Origin: Tomocerus qinae
Taxonomy: Eukaryota > Arthropoda > Collembola > Entomobryomorpha > Tomoceridae
Direction of reading: 5' to 3'
NCBI GenBank assembly: GCA_020055645.1
Contig: CM034546.1
Span: 134,995,875 to 135,059,874 of the forward strand
DNA length: 64,000 bases
Shown here: positions 37,558 to 48,152 of the stretch, piece by piece
Position numbering within the stretch: position 1 is the stretch's first letter
Layout of the letters: each line of letters starts with the position of its first letter
Notes under the pieces: model-generated
What the model saw: only the letters and a program-made list of their open reading frames with translations
Database searches by the model: none
Told to the model about the DNA's origin: nothing
Program-made: the position numbers and the translations under genes

Positions 37558-37855
37558 ACTACATACTTGCAATTTTTAACATTTTGAAATTATTCGCGTA
37601 TAGTTACTTGCAGTGAGTTAAATAGAAACTGCAAAATAATACTGAATGCATCCAAACAATAAGTAACCCGTTTAGTCAGTTTAGTAAAGTCACGCCAACA
37701 GATTTAGTCACAGTCACTTGTCGATAGTGGAACTACGTCAGCTGGAAAACTATTCTTGTATATAGACAGGATACGTATGTATTAACTAGAGCTATCCATT
37801 TAGTAAGAAAGGTATAAGAGGCTGGCTGTGGGAAAGAGAGTAGGCTTTACTCCTT

Positions 37856-37939
<84 letters not shown>

Positions 37940-37956
37940 ACTGTCTCTATCTACTA
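37856..37956 (+). rRNA. 28S rRNA fragment (101 bp) ending at the R1 insertion point
   Basis: The stretch matches the highly conserved large-subunit region CGGGAGTAACTATGACTCTC...TTAAGGTAGCCAAATGCC through GTGACGCGCATGAATGG to CTATCTACTA. I see one difference from the usual sequence (TGTCTCTAT for TGTCCCTAT). It is an isolated piece, not a gene: the sequence on both sides is unrelated to 28S. It contains the intact R2 target site and stops two bases before the R1 target site. Confidence 0.92.
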
Positions 37957-38515
37957 CATGTAAAGTGTAGGGAAGAGTGGAGAAGCTCAACCATATGGAC
38001 AAGACCAGACTGTTTCGAACTTTCACGTCTTGCCTGCCAGCTTAGAGCCCAGACTCAGCAAAGGGGCAAGACGAGAAACTCCACAAGACTTGCCCTATTC
38101 ACTCGGTAGTGTCCAGACTAGCACATGCAACAAGGGCAAGGATTTCGAGCTAAACAGTCGTGCTCCCTCATTTAGCTCCGAACATTAGTGTAAAAATGTA
38201 AATGCGTTTTTCCTTCTCCGTGAGCAATTCCTACTATTTCTCTCCAGTTGTTCACTAATATTTCTTCAGCCCCCAAATTGTGGCACCTCCGGCAGTTCAA
38301 ATTGGGTTAAACATCTGATAACAAAAACACATATATCTTATGCGCTTTCTTGTTCTGTTGAATGTGGACCTTGTATCATTTCATTGCGGCTCGTAATTGC
38401 TTCTTGGTTTTCGTTTTGACTGGATAATTGGTGCTAGTTGGTATCAATTAATTTTTGCTTACTACGTTCTTTCGTTTTTTGATAATAAGCACTGTTAGTC
38501 AATTGTTGAGAGGAA

Positions 38516-38914
38516 TCATTGTGACTTCGCACGCTTTTCTCTCATTTTTTGATAATAAGCTCTATTTGTCGCTCTTTTCTTTTCCCGTCTTAATTGAGCA
38601 TCATCTTCTGCGCTTTCTTGTTCTGTTGAATCTGGACTTTGTATGGTCATTTTATTGCGGCTCGTAATTGCTTCTTGGTTTTCTTTTTGACTGGATAAGT
38701 GATGCGAGTTGGTATTAATCAATTTTTGCTTACTACGTTCTTCCTTTTTTTGATAATAAGCTCTGTTAGCTTCTATTTTCTTTTCCCTTTTTACTTGTGC
38801 AGAATCCTCTGCCCTTTTGTTTTCTCTTGTCTCTGAATCTTGAATGGCCTGGTGATTATGACTTGCTACTTGTTCTTTAGCACCTCCGTTGCACGATTGG
38901 GGTGCAGTCATCAT
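38516..38914 (-). CDS. Repeat protein fragment of unknown function (possible mobile-element ORF)
   Basis: The frame encodes 132 aa from an ATG at 38914. It contains two copies of a charged unit, REKKIEANRAYYQKKEERSK and REKKRATNRAYYQKMREKR, each preceded by a Gln/Ser-rich stretch (ESAEDDAQ). A third unit follows the stop in the DNA (38340-38500) in another frame, so the gene is decaying or the repeat is expanding by DNA duplication. Similar AYY-K-rich segments occur at the start of some arthropod Helitron-type proteins, but no helicase or Rep domain is present. It may not be a host gene. Confidence 0.35.
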   Translation of the reverse strand: MMTAPQSCNGGAKEQVASHNHQAIQDSETRENKRAEDSAQVKREKKIEANRAYYQKKEERSKQKLINTNSHHLSSQKENQEAITSRNKMTIQSPDSTEQESAEDDAQLRREKKRATNRAYYQKMREKRAKSQ

Positions 38915-38983
38915 TTGTAGTCCTTCTCTGAATTGATATTTTAGAATTAATTAAGTATTTACACGTGAACAGTTAATCATATT

Positions 38984-39115
38984 ATTTTATGCATCGTCAA
39001 TATGTAAATATATAATATTTTATGCATCGTCAATATGTAAATATATAATATTTTATGCATCGTCAATATGTAGATATATAATATTTTATGCATCGTCAAT
39101 ATGTAAATATATAAT
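38984..39115. repeat. 33-bp tandem repeat, four units
   Basis: The unit is TTTATGCATCGTCAATATG followed by TAAATATATAATAT. Units start at offsets of exactly 33 bp (GCATCGT at 38991, 39024, 39057 and 39090). Confidence 0.9.
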
Positions 39116-39116
39116 T

Positions 39117-39800
39117 ACCTTTTTCACGTTATGAACAGTCAGCAGTAAAGGAAAGTATTCCTTTAGTATTCTCGTAATATGCTACTTCTCGTGACGTCGT
39201 GCTGTCAGCAGTTTCTTGTAAAACAGACATAAATAATCAACTCAACTTTGAAATGAAAAATAACATTTGTTGTATTTATACGTGAACAGTTAAATATTAA
39301 ATTACCTTTTTTACGTTATGAACAGTCAGCAGTAAAGGAAAGTATTCCTTTAGTATTTTCGTAATATGCTACTTCTCGTGACGTCGTGCTGTCAGCAGTA
39401 AAGGAAAGTTGGATTTTAGTTATGAACAGTCAGCAGCTTGTAAAACAGGCAGAATGAGTTTCTTTCAGTATTCTCGTTAATAGTATTCTCCTGAAGATCA
39501 AATTCCAAACAAACATTTGAAATGAAAAATAACATATCATATTCTTGTAAAACAGGCATAAACAATCAACTTTGAAATGAAAAATAACATTTGTTGTATT
39601 TATACGTGAACAGTTAAATATTAAATTACCTTTGTTACGCTATGAACAGTCAGCAGTAAAGGAAAGTATTCATTTAGTATTCTCGTAATATGCTACTTCT
39701 CTGAACAGTCAGCAGCTTGTAAAACAGGCAGAATGAGTTTCTTTTAGTATTCTCGTTAATAGTATTCTCCTGAAGATCAAATTCCAAACAAACAAAAAAA
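39117..39800. repeat. Complex repeat, about 323-bp period
   Basis: ACGTTATGAACAGTCAGCAG and TAATATGCTACTTCTC recur near 39117, 39304 and 39627. AGAATGAGTTTCTTT.AGTATT recurs near 39450 and 39732. No coding potential. Confidence 0.75.
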
Positions 39801-40698
39801 CAACAACGAGGTAGCAGTTTGTCGCATACCGCTCTTCGTCAGAGTATGTCATATGTTATGATGCTGGCTGCACTGAACTGAAACTGAATTGTCTGAAACT
39901 ACTGAAAGATAGGAATGTGTATCTATTCTATGCTGCTTCGCGTTGCATTGTGTGTTTTGTGTGTTGTAGTTGTAGGTGTATCTATTCTATGCTGCTTCGC
40001 CTTGCATTGTGTGTTGTGTGTATTGTAAATGCTGGCTGAACTGACTGAAACTGAATTTTCGTCGGACGGATGGAGGGACGGACATACATGATGGGCGTTT
40101 TTATAGATATCAGAATTCTCTGATATTCAATAAACCAAGTTATCTCATGACATGACGTTCTACAATGTCGATAACTAAAGTAACATTCGTTTTTAATTTT
40201 TGGACCAAGCCCACAGGCTGTGTGTCCGATTTTGTTCATTTTCGAACTCGACCTCACTTTTTATCCCTACATTACTCACAGAAAGTATGAATTGATTATG
40301 TCAAACCGTTTTTGAGTTATCGTGCTAACAGACGGACAAACAGACAGATCAGACATTCCTATAAAGCGGTGTTGCACACCACTTAGTTTTATTATTTATA
40401 GATTACTAAGTTACAAGTTTTAGTATATCTAATTATATTATCAATTGATAACTGCCAATAGAACTACTAAGAAAATAGCAATTAAAAAAACAACAACATA
40501 ACTTTTCGTATCACTTCCAACATTAGGAGAATATTCATCATTGTAAGGCAGATTCAAAGATTGGCCAATAAACGAAAAAATGTCGACTTGTATTTCGATT
40601 TGTTTACTTGTTGGTGTCCCATGCCCATGACCTGCTTCCGTTGCCACTCTTAGTAACAAAGGATTCGTCTGGAAGCAAAATTCCAAACAAGTTTGGTT

Positions 40699-40934
40699 CA
40701 AGATTCGTCTAAACAGGTTAGTTGGTCCGGGAGTTGGCAAATTAAAAGTGCACTTTTTTCACCTCCATATTCACCTGCCTGTAATCACCATGGTAGTTAG
40801 CAATGGCAGTCCTTTATCCTATCCAAGCAGTGGAGGACAAATTATAGGATTTGTCCTCCAGAAGTGACAAAAGTAACTTTTTAATTTGTCAACTACCGGA
40901 TCGACTAACCTGTTACCATATAGACGAATCTTGA
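40699..40934. mobile_element. hAT-like MITE in POP copy 2 intron 12
   Basis: Inverted ends CAAGATTCGTCTA and TAGACGAATCTTG extend imperfectly for about 55 bp. Perfect 8-bp repeats GTTTGGTT flank it (40691-40698 and 40935-40942). It contains an inner palindrome GGAGGACAAAT..ATTTGTCCTCC. Confidence 0.85.
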
Positions 40935-41939
40935 GTTTGGTTAATTGGTATATAAATATGATAACAATATAAGTATGTAAAAAAACATATCAGGATACCT
41001 GACGGCCACTTCTCCCAACAGTGTACTGCAATTCGGCCGAGTATTTGTAAGAATGTGCTGGGACAACTCGGTCGTCGTGATCACTTGCTATTACTAAAAC
41101 TGCAGGATATTGAACATTCTCATTTTCAGGGAGCTTTATATTATGGAGCGGTGAATATTTGTAAATGACCGGAAAATATTGGGGATCATCAGCACTTCCA
41201 AATTCAGATTTGTAAACATGTCCAATTGTAAAACGATGATAACGAAGCATGTCCATTACTCTGATACATAAAAACTGCACTGCAATAATATTTTTAAATT
41301 TGATTACCCGACGACGTAAGAAATAGTTTACCCAACTGAAGGAATGGCAGCTCCGAATAAATCTGGTCGTTGATTGATACAAGCTCCAACTAGAAGTCCT
41401 CCGTTGGATGTTCCTTCAATAATTACTTTTCCAGGATTTGTGTAATTGTTAATAATAAAATATTCGGCTGCGGATTGAAAATCATCGAAAACGTTTTGTT
41501 TGTTTTTTAATCTTCCTCCTTCATGCCATTTAATTCCAAATTCACTGCAATAAAACCACTTGTTACCTTGTTAGAGTTCACAATTGTTCTATATTATTGC
41601 AATGCTAATAAACAAGAAAATTTGAAGTGTTTTTAGTTTTACCCGCCACCGCGGAGAGTAGTGTAACCAACAACACCCTTAAAATTCTGCATAAAAACTA
41701 TTCTTTGGACTTCAAATACTGGTAACACGTTAATGCTTAATCCACCATAGCCGTAAATCATTACAGGACGAGCCCGTTCTCGACCCGTGACTTCGTCACG
41801 GTAGCAATTGTTCGAAAATCTTTATTCACAAAAATAGAAATTAAGATTAAAGTTAACAGGAAACCAAAAAATTAATATTATCCATTTACTTCTAACCAAC
41901 ATATCTACCTAACCAATTATAAATATCTTTGATGTAGTC

Positions 41940-43575
41940 TCCTACTTCCCAACCTATCCGCCACCCCAACAAAATAGTTTTTATAAGCTCCACTTAATCT
42001 CCACCTTCCAACGCATTGACTTCCCTAACAAAAAGTCCCTCCCACAACCCAAAAAATATGTTTATTAGCTCCACGTAGTCTCCACTTCCCCACCCATTCT
42101 CCTCCCACAAAGCAAAAAAAAAATTTTATTAGCTCCACGTAATCTGCACTACCCAACCCATCCCCCTCCCACAAAGCAAAAAAGGTTTTTTATTAGATCC
42201 ACGTAGTCTCCACTTCCCCACCCATCCCCCTCCCATAAAGGAAAAATAGGTTTTTTATTAGCTCAACATAGTCTCCACCTCACAACCCATTCCTCTCTCA
42301 CAAAGCTAAAAAAGTTTTTTGTTAGCTCCACGTAGTCTCTTCTTCCCTACGCATTCTCCTCCCACAAAGCAAAAAAAGTTTTTTATTAGCTCCACGTAGT
42401 CTCCACTTCCCCACCCATCCCCCTCCCTCAAAGCAAAAAAAGTTTTTTATTAGCTCCATGTAGTCTCCACTTTCTCACCCATTCTCCTCCCACAAAGCAA
42501 AAAGAGTTTTTTTATTAGCTCCGCGTAGTCTCCACTTCCCCACCTATTCTCCTCCCACAAAGCAAAAAAAGTATTTTATTAGCTCCACGTAGTCTCCACT
42601 TCCCCACCCACCCCCTCCCATAAAGGAAAAATAGGTTTTTTATTAGGTCCACGTAGTCTCCACTTCCCCACCCATCCCCCTCCCACAAAGCAAAAAAAGT
42701 TTTTTATTACCTCCACGTAGTCTCCACTTCCCCACCCATTCTCCTCCCACAAAGCAAAAAAGTTTTTTATTAGCTTCACGTAGTCTCCACTTCCCCACCC
42801 ATCCCCCTCCCACAAAGCAAAAAAAGTTTTTTATTAGCTCCACGTAGTCTCCACTTCCCCACCCATTCTCCTCCCACAAAGCAAAAAAGTTTTTTATTAG
42901 CTTCACGTAGTCTCCACTTCCCCACCCACCCCCCTCCCACAAAGCAAAAAAAGTTTTTTTATTAGCTCCACGTAATCTCCACTTCCCCACCCATTCTCCT
43001 CCCACAAAGCAAAAAAAGTTTTTTATTAGCTCCACGTAGTCTCCACTTCCCCACCCATTCTCCTCCCACAAAACAAAAAAAGTTTTTTTATTAGCTCCAC
43101 GTAGTCTCCACTTCCCCACCCACCCCCCTCCCACAAAGTAAAAAAAGTTTTTTATTAGCTCCACGTAATCTCCACTTCCCCACCCACCCCCCTCCCACAA
43201 AGTAAAAAAAGTTTTTTATTAGCTCCATATAATCTCCACTTCCCCACCCACCCCCCTCCCACAAAGTAAAAAAAGTTTTTTATTAGCTCCACGTAATCTC
43301 CACTTCCCCACCCAACCCCCTCCCACAAAGTAAAAAAAGTTTTTTATTAGCTCCACGTAATCTCCACTTCCCCACCCACCCCCTCCCACAAAGCAAAAAA
43401 AGATTTTTATTAGCTCCATATAATCTCCACTTCCCCACCCACCCCCCTCCCACAAAGTAAAAAAAGTTTTTTATTAGCTCCATATAATCTCCACTTCCCC
43501 ACCCACCCCCCTCCCACAAAGTAAAAAAAGTTTTTTATTAGCTCCACGTAGTCTCCACTTCCCCACCCATAACCC
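41940..43575. repeat. 64-bp minisatellite array, about 25 units
   Basis: The unit reads TTAGCTCCACGTAGTCTCC, then ACTTCCCCACCC, then a variable CATTCTCCTCCCACAAAGC and an A-tract/T-tract GCAAAAAAAGTTTTTTA. Units at the left edge are degenerate and those in the middle nearly identical. The strands are strongly skewed (C-rich plus strand). Confidence 0.95.
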
Positions 43576-44165
43576 CCCCTATAACAAAAATAATTTTTTC
43601 ATCAACCCAGTTGTACAACATATAGAGCTTACACCTCTAACTGAGGCCTTAAGTGCACATGAGATATGATACAGCTGCCATCTCTTGTTCTGTTCTGTTA
43701 TTTACTCGCTCGGCTCGGTGTATTCACTGCATTGCATTTCTTCCAATCCCAATAGCCTTCATCTCCCAACCTACAACCTTCCTTACTACGTACCACTTCC
43801 CCACCCACCCCCCTCCCACAAAGTAAAAAAAGTTTTTTATTAGCTCCATATAATCTCCACTTCCCCACCCACCCCCCTCCCACAAAGTAAAAAAAGTTTT
43901 TTATTAGCTCCACGTAGTCTCCACTTCCCCACCCATAACCCGCCCCATAACAAAAATAATTTTTTCATCAACCCAGTTGTACAACATATAGAGCTTACAC
44001 CTCTAACTGAGGCCTTAAGTGCACATGAGATATGATACAGCTGCCATCTCTTGTTCTGTTCTGTTATTTATTCGCTCGGCTCGGTGTATTCACTGCATTG
44101 CATTTCTTCCAATCCCAATAGCCTGCATCTCCCAACCTACAACCTTCCTTACTACGTACACATTG
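43569..44165. repeat. 366-bp tandem duplication at the end of the minisatellite
   Basis: The flank beginning CATAACC and containing GAGCTTACACCTCTAACTGA, plus two minisatellite units, is repeated with a 366-bp offset (GAGCTTACAC at 43625 and 43991). Confidence 0.85.
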
Positions 44166-45771
44166 CCTGCTATATCATCGTCCCTCTCTCCTCCTCCAAC
44201 TCGCGCATGATCAGAAGGCAAAAGTCTACGGCATTCCGTAAATTATAAATGTGGATTTTGTCTATTTTTCTCCAAATCCTTTTCAACCAAAATAGTATTT
44301 TCATTAGTTGTCAAAGCGGTAAATCTCAAAATAAACTAAAAACTAACTTTGTGGTGAATAATGAACATAGGAATGGATGTTCCATCGTTGCTAGGATAAA
44401 ACACCTGACGAGTAATGAAATCCTTCGACTTAAATCCTGGGATGGAAATTTCGTCATAGATTTGTAACTAGAATGTAATTTTTTAAACAACAAATGTGTC
44501 TTATTCTGCTTATTTAATAAAATTGTAAAATGATATATGTTTAAGGGTGGTTAAAAGCAAGGCACATTAATCATACATTTTGTTTGTATCCCTTAGGATT
44601 TGAGTATGGCCTATATTTATTTACCCAAAGTTTTCAAAATTTCCAGAAATGAATACTTCAGATTCCGTCACACTGTACTCCTAAGTAAGTGATACACTCA
44701 AAGTGTATGATTAATGTGCCCACTAGTAACCACCCGTAACTTAATATTAATTTAAATACCTGTAGTTCTGTCTCAACTGCATTAGTAAAATTTAGAACAT
44801 ACATTCGGCTTGGAACAAGAAACGACTCAAACTGCATAAACAATAACTTATCGTTTCGTTTCCCGGAAAATGACCAGATACAGCCCATATCCAGGGGCAA
44901 GTCTTTTATAAACCTTCCGTCTAAATGCCACAATATCAGTTTTGTCTTAACTTGATCCATGTAATGTATAACAAGGTAGTTCCTGTTGATTCACAATCAA
45001 ATTAATCATTTAAATTTTCCATGTCCATGTCGCCAAATATGGAATAAAAGAAGTTGTATACTCGTTTATAGGAGCTGCCCAATATATGACATTTTTGTCG
45101 TCTTCGGGGACTACAATTGTCCAGTTTGCTGTGGGATTATTTATATTGATGGCAACTACATGACTTCTGGGTGCATTTTTGTCGGTAAGGAAGTAGAAAT
45201 ATTCATTATCATTGGTTATATACTGAAATCGATTTAATTTTTTAATTATTGATGTTTGAATTGTTATTAATATTTTTCCCATCGGCACTTTTCTCAGAAT
45301 TCTCACCTTAAATTTCGCATCGTAAGTTGGGACGATTTCAAAATGTTTCCAATTTCCAGGATCTGTTCCTTCAATCTTTATACCATAAATGCAATTATCT
45401 CCCCAAGATCCTTCCCCATGTAAAGCTGAAGGCATTACGATCAATATCCTTTCATCGGCGGACACAGCCATGTTAAGTGCTCTGTTAAAATTAAATTACA
45501 GCAACAATACCTTTTTGAAGTAACAAAATGAAAATTGTATTAGTTTATTTTCGTGCCATTTTTATCAGTTGAAGGGTACTTAAGTGTGCACCACCAACAT
45601 ACCCTGACATCCTTCCATAATATTAAATTACACTACAAAATACATTTTAAATACATTTTAGATTTTAAAATTAATTTTTCTTAATTTAATTTCTCTAAGG
45701 TAATTCATTTTAGAATCACTTTTTCTTGCAAACTCTTGTACATCTTACAAATGTTTTTGTACTATAACTAG

Positions 45772-46512
45772 TGAACCCAATTAAGGGGCGAACATAGCAC
45801 TAAAAAGAAGTTCAGCGGCGGTCTACCCATCACATTAGTAAAAACAATTCCGAAAAAATCATCGGTGTTTCCCTTAGGTAATTATGCTAGCTTTGTAAAT
45901 GCAATAATTTAAATCTACTTTATTTTCTACAGCGGTTAGAAAAATATGATTCCAGGAAAAACGTACTAATCCAATGAGTACAACTTACGAATAAATATTT
46001 TATAGAATTAATGGTACCCCCCTCCCAATAATTCAAAAACAGTTGTCTAACCTGGCGCAAACAAATCAATGGGGCAGTAAAAAGTATCTCTACACTGAAA
46101 AATGGTAAAAAAAAATTTGCCGATACAGCGGAACTAATTTGGATTAGAAGTTTTGAAATGCTAATTAATATGCCCTACGATCATTAGGAAATGTCTTCTT
46201 TAGCTAATCATTTCCACATTTAATCATCTTATGTAAGTATTCTGATGTTGTAATAATATGAAACAACCCATTTCGTTTGGAGGGAGTGGGCATGCGCATT
46301 TTACTTTCAAGGAACGTGCAGATATTACGTGTGCAGTTGATGGGAGGAGGTGATGCCTGTTACAGTCAGCACTTGCGTTACACATGGAGAGGGGATTTTG
46401 CGTTACGTAATATATGCATGTTCTCTAGGCTCTCCTACCAGACATAGATATATAGATAGATAGGTAGGTAAATTTATTGCTTTATCTCAGTCTGTGGTTA
46501 TATATTAGAATT
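45772..46512 (+). repeat. Dispersed repeat, copy 2 (in POP copy 2 intron 5)
   Basis: Homologous to 22228-22960 and in the same orientation. See that entry for the shared landmarks. It helps explain why this intron is 2.3 kb while the same intron in copy 1 is about 0.5 kb. Confidence 0.75.
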
Positions 46513-46590
46513 AGATTGCTATCATAATTTATTATTGTGGTATGAATTCAGGCTACTTGTCAGTGGTAAATACTTATAGTACCCCTCTAG

Positions 46591-47552
46591 CAGTGTTGGC
46601 ATTTCGTCCACTTTTTCTCATTTCATCCGGGCCACTGGATGAAATGGACGAAAATCAGCCTCCAGTTATTTTGGACTTAAGAAATCAAAATATTTAGAAG
46701 ATGAAATATTGCCTACAACCAACTAAATATTAATCTAGTAACAGCAAACCACAAAATCAGTGTACAAAATACCATTTACCACTTACCAGTGGTAAGTGGT
46801 TTTTAATGGTATTTAACGTTAAATACCACTACTTAAAAAGTAGTGGTAAGTGGTATAAATGGTAAAAATGGTAAAAAGTAGTTTCATTTAAATTTCGTGT
46901 CTGAATTTTGAATAAAATTCGGTGCCAAAGTATGAAATAGCTTAGCAGATGATTATTGTTGTCACAAATTGATAAGTGTTCATCAATCAGAGTAGGATTC
47001 AACCAATGGGGGCGACATCGCCACCAACCCTTCATGATTGAGAAATTAATTGCAATTAAATTAGCATCAATTTTAAATGGGCGATACCAAACACAATCTA
47101 TCTTTCTTCAGTTTTTTATAACTTTTGGTGTACAATATGATTAATTTAATTGATTAAGGGGCTAATTGGAAATATTTCATGGAAAATAAAGTTGTAAACC
47201 TTATATTTTAGGAAGTCTGGCGTATCTGTACTCAGCTATCTAATCAATCGCTAAAATTTACCATTTTTACCATTAAATTCATTTTTACCATTAAGTACAT
47301 TTTTACCACTGTGATGGTAAAAAAGGCTAAAAAGTGGTAAATTTTGTACACTGCACAAAATGGCACATTCTATTGATTTTTATCTGCTACTTTAAGAAAT
47401 TTTATTTGTCGTTGACTATTGAGGAAATGTCTCAGTATGCCCCAAAAGGTTATTTCGTCCATTTTGACCACTTTTTGTCCCATTTCGACCAGACCATTTT
47501 GTCCATTTCGTCCAATTTGACCACATGTGGGTTAAACCACTTGCCAACACTG
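46591..47552. mobile_element. hAT-like non-autonomous element, 962 bp
   Basis: Terminal inverted repeats CAGTGTTGGCA and TGCCAACACTG are typical hAT ends. They are flanked by CCCTCTAG (46583-46590) and CCCTCTGG (47553-47560). Subterminal ATTTCGTCCA repeats and long AT-rich palindromes (TACCACTTACCAGTGGTAAG near 46775-46805) fill the element. It has no transposase frame. Confidence 0.88.
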
Positions 47553-48152
47553 CCCTCTGGTGATGTAAATGGCACGATCCGCTCCAAACCCTATATCTTT
47601 TCTTAAGAGTACGGCAGTCGAGCCCATGCTACTAAGACCCTTTTGTTATACAAATAATTGGGACAAGTTTTTAAAAGATTTAATTTACCAGATTTGCCTG
47701 CGTACATCTAAAATTCGAAAATTTTTCTTTTAATTGAAACTGGCGGTTTAATACTTCTACTAGAACATGTACTATATCAATAGCTATAGCAATTTATTTT
47801 TTTATTTTACACTAATCGGTCTGGACTGTCCAAGGACGAAAATACAATTGGGTCGTCAGCTTGAGAAGTTCCAATTTTGTGGTAGCTAATTTTTTGAATG
47901 CTGGCGGTCCCTGAATCTGGACCAATGGGATCGTCTTCAAATTCTGGAAAATGCTGCAAATAAAATTACTTTATTACTGCTATTTTTGGAATTAGAAGGC
48001 TATAATTATAACCATTCAAAAAAACTACGTAGAAATTTGTCAGAGGGATCCAATACAAAATGGGAAAAATTTTGCATTTTTATTTGCTCTTGAATAACTT
48101 GAAATGAAATTCAGATATTATGAAATTACTATTTAGTCAGGCCAAATTTTTA

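Larger units (their letters stand above)
37957..40440. repeat. Repeat-rich, transposon-like spacer
   Basis: Downstream of the 28S piece lie about 230 bp of moderately GC-rich unique sequence, then a repeat-coding frame (38516-38914), a 33-bp array, a 323-bp-period complex repeat and, near 40,310, ACAGACGGACAAACAGACAG, a motif often seen in arthropod mobile-element remnants. No complete transposase or reverse transcriptase was found. Confidence 0.5.
41769..44255. mobile_element. 2,487-bp insertion disrupting POP copy 2 exon 10
   Basis: Comparison with the uninterrupted exon of copy 1 (31655-31803) places both edges exactly. GGA is present at both edges (41766-41768 and 44253-44255). The left end holds a small palindrome CCCGTGACTTCGTCACGG. 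The interior is mostly a 64-bp minisatellite. No transposase frame and no clear terminal inverted repeats were seen, so the class is unknown. Confidence 0.8.

Noticed and set aside
39982..40257. 91-codon minus-strand frame with PSIRPTKIQF
   Set aside because: It falls in low-complexity and repeat sequence (repeated GCTGCTTCGC..TTGCATTGTG) with no domain.
42579..43519. Long open frames with repeated WVGKWRLRGANKK-type protein on the minus strand
   Set aside because: They are translations of the 64-bp minisatellite. The unit is not a multiple of three, so all frames stay open by chance and cycle through the same three peptides.
41769..44255. The exon-10 insertion being a retained intron
   Set aside because: A stop codon occurs before any GT donor on the minus strand, and the other edge lacks an AG at the exon boundary.
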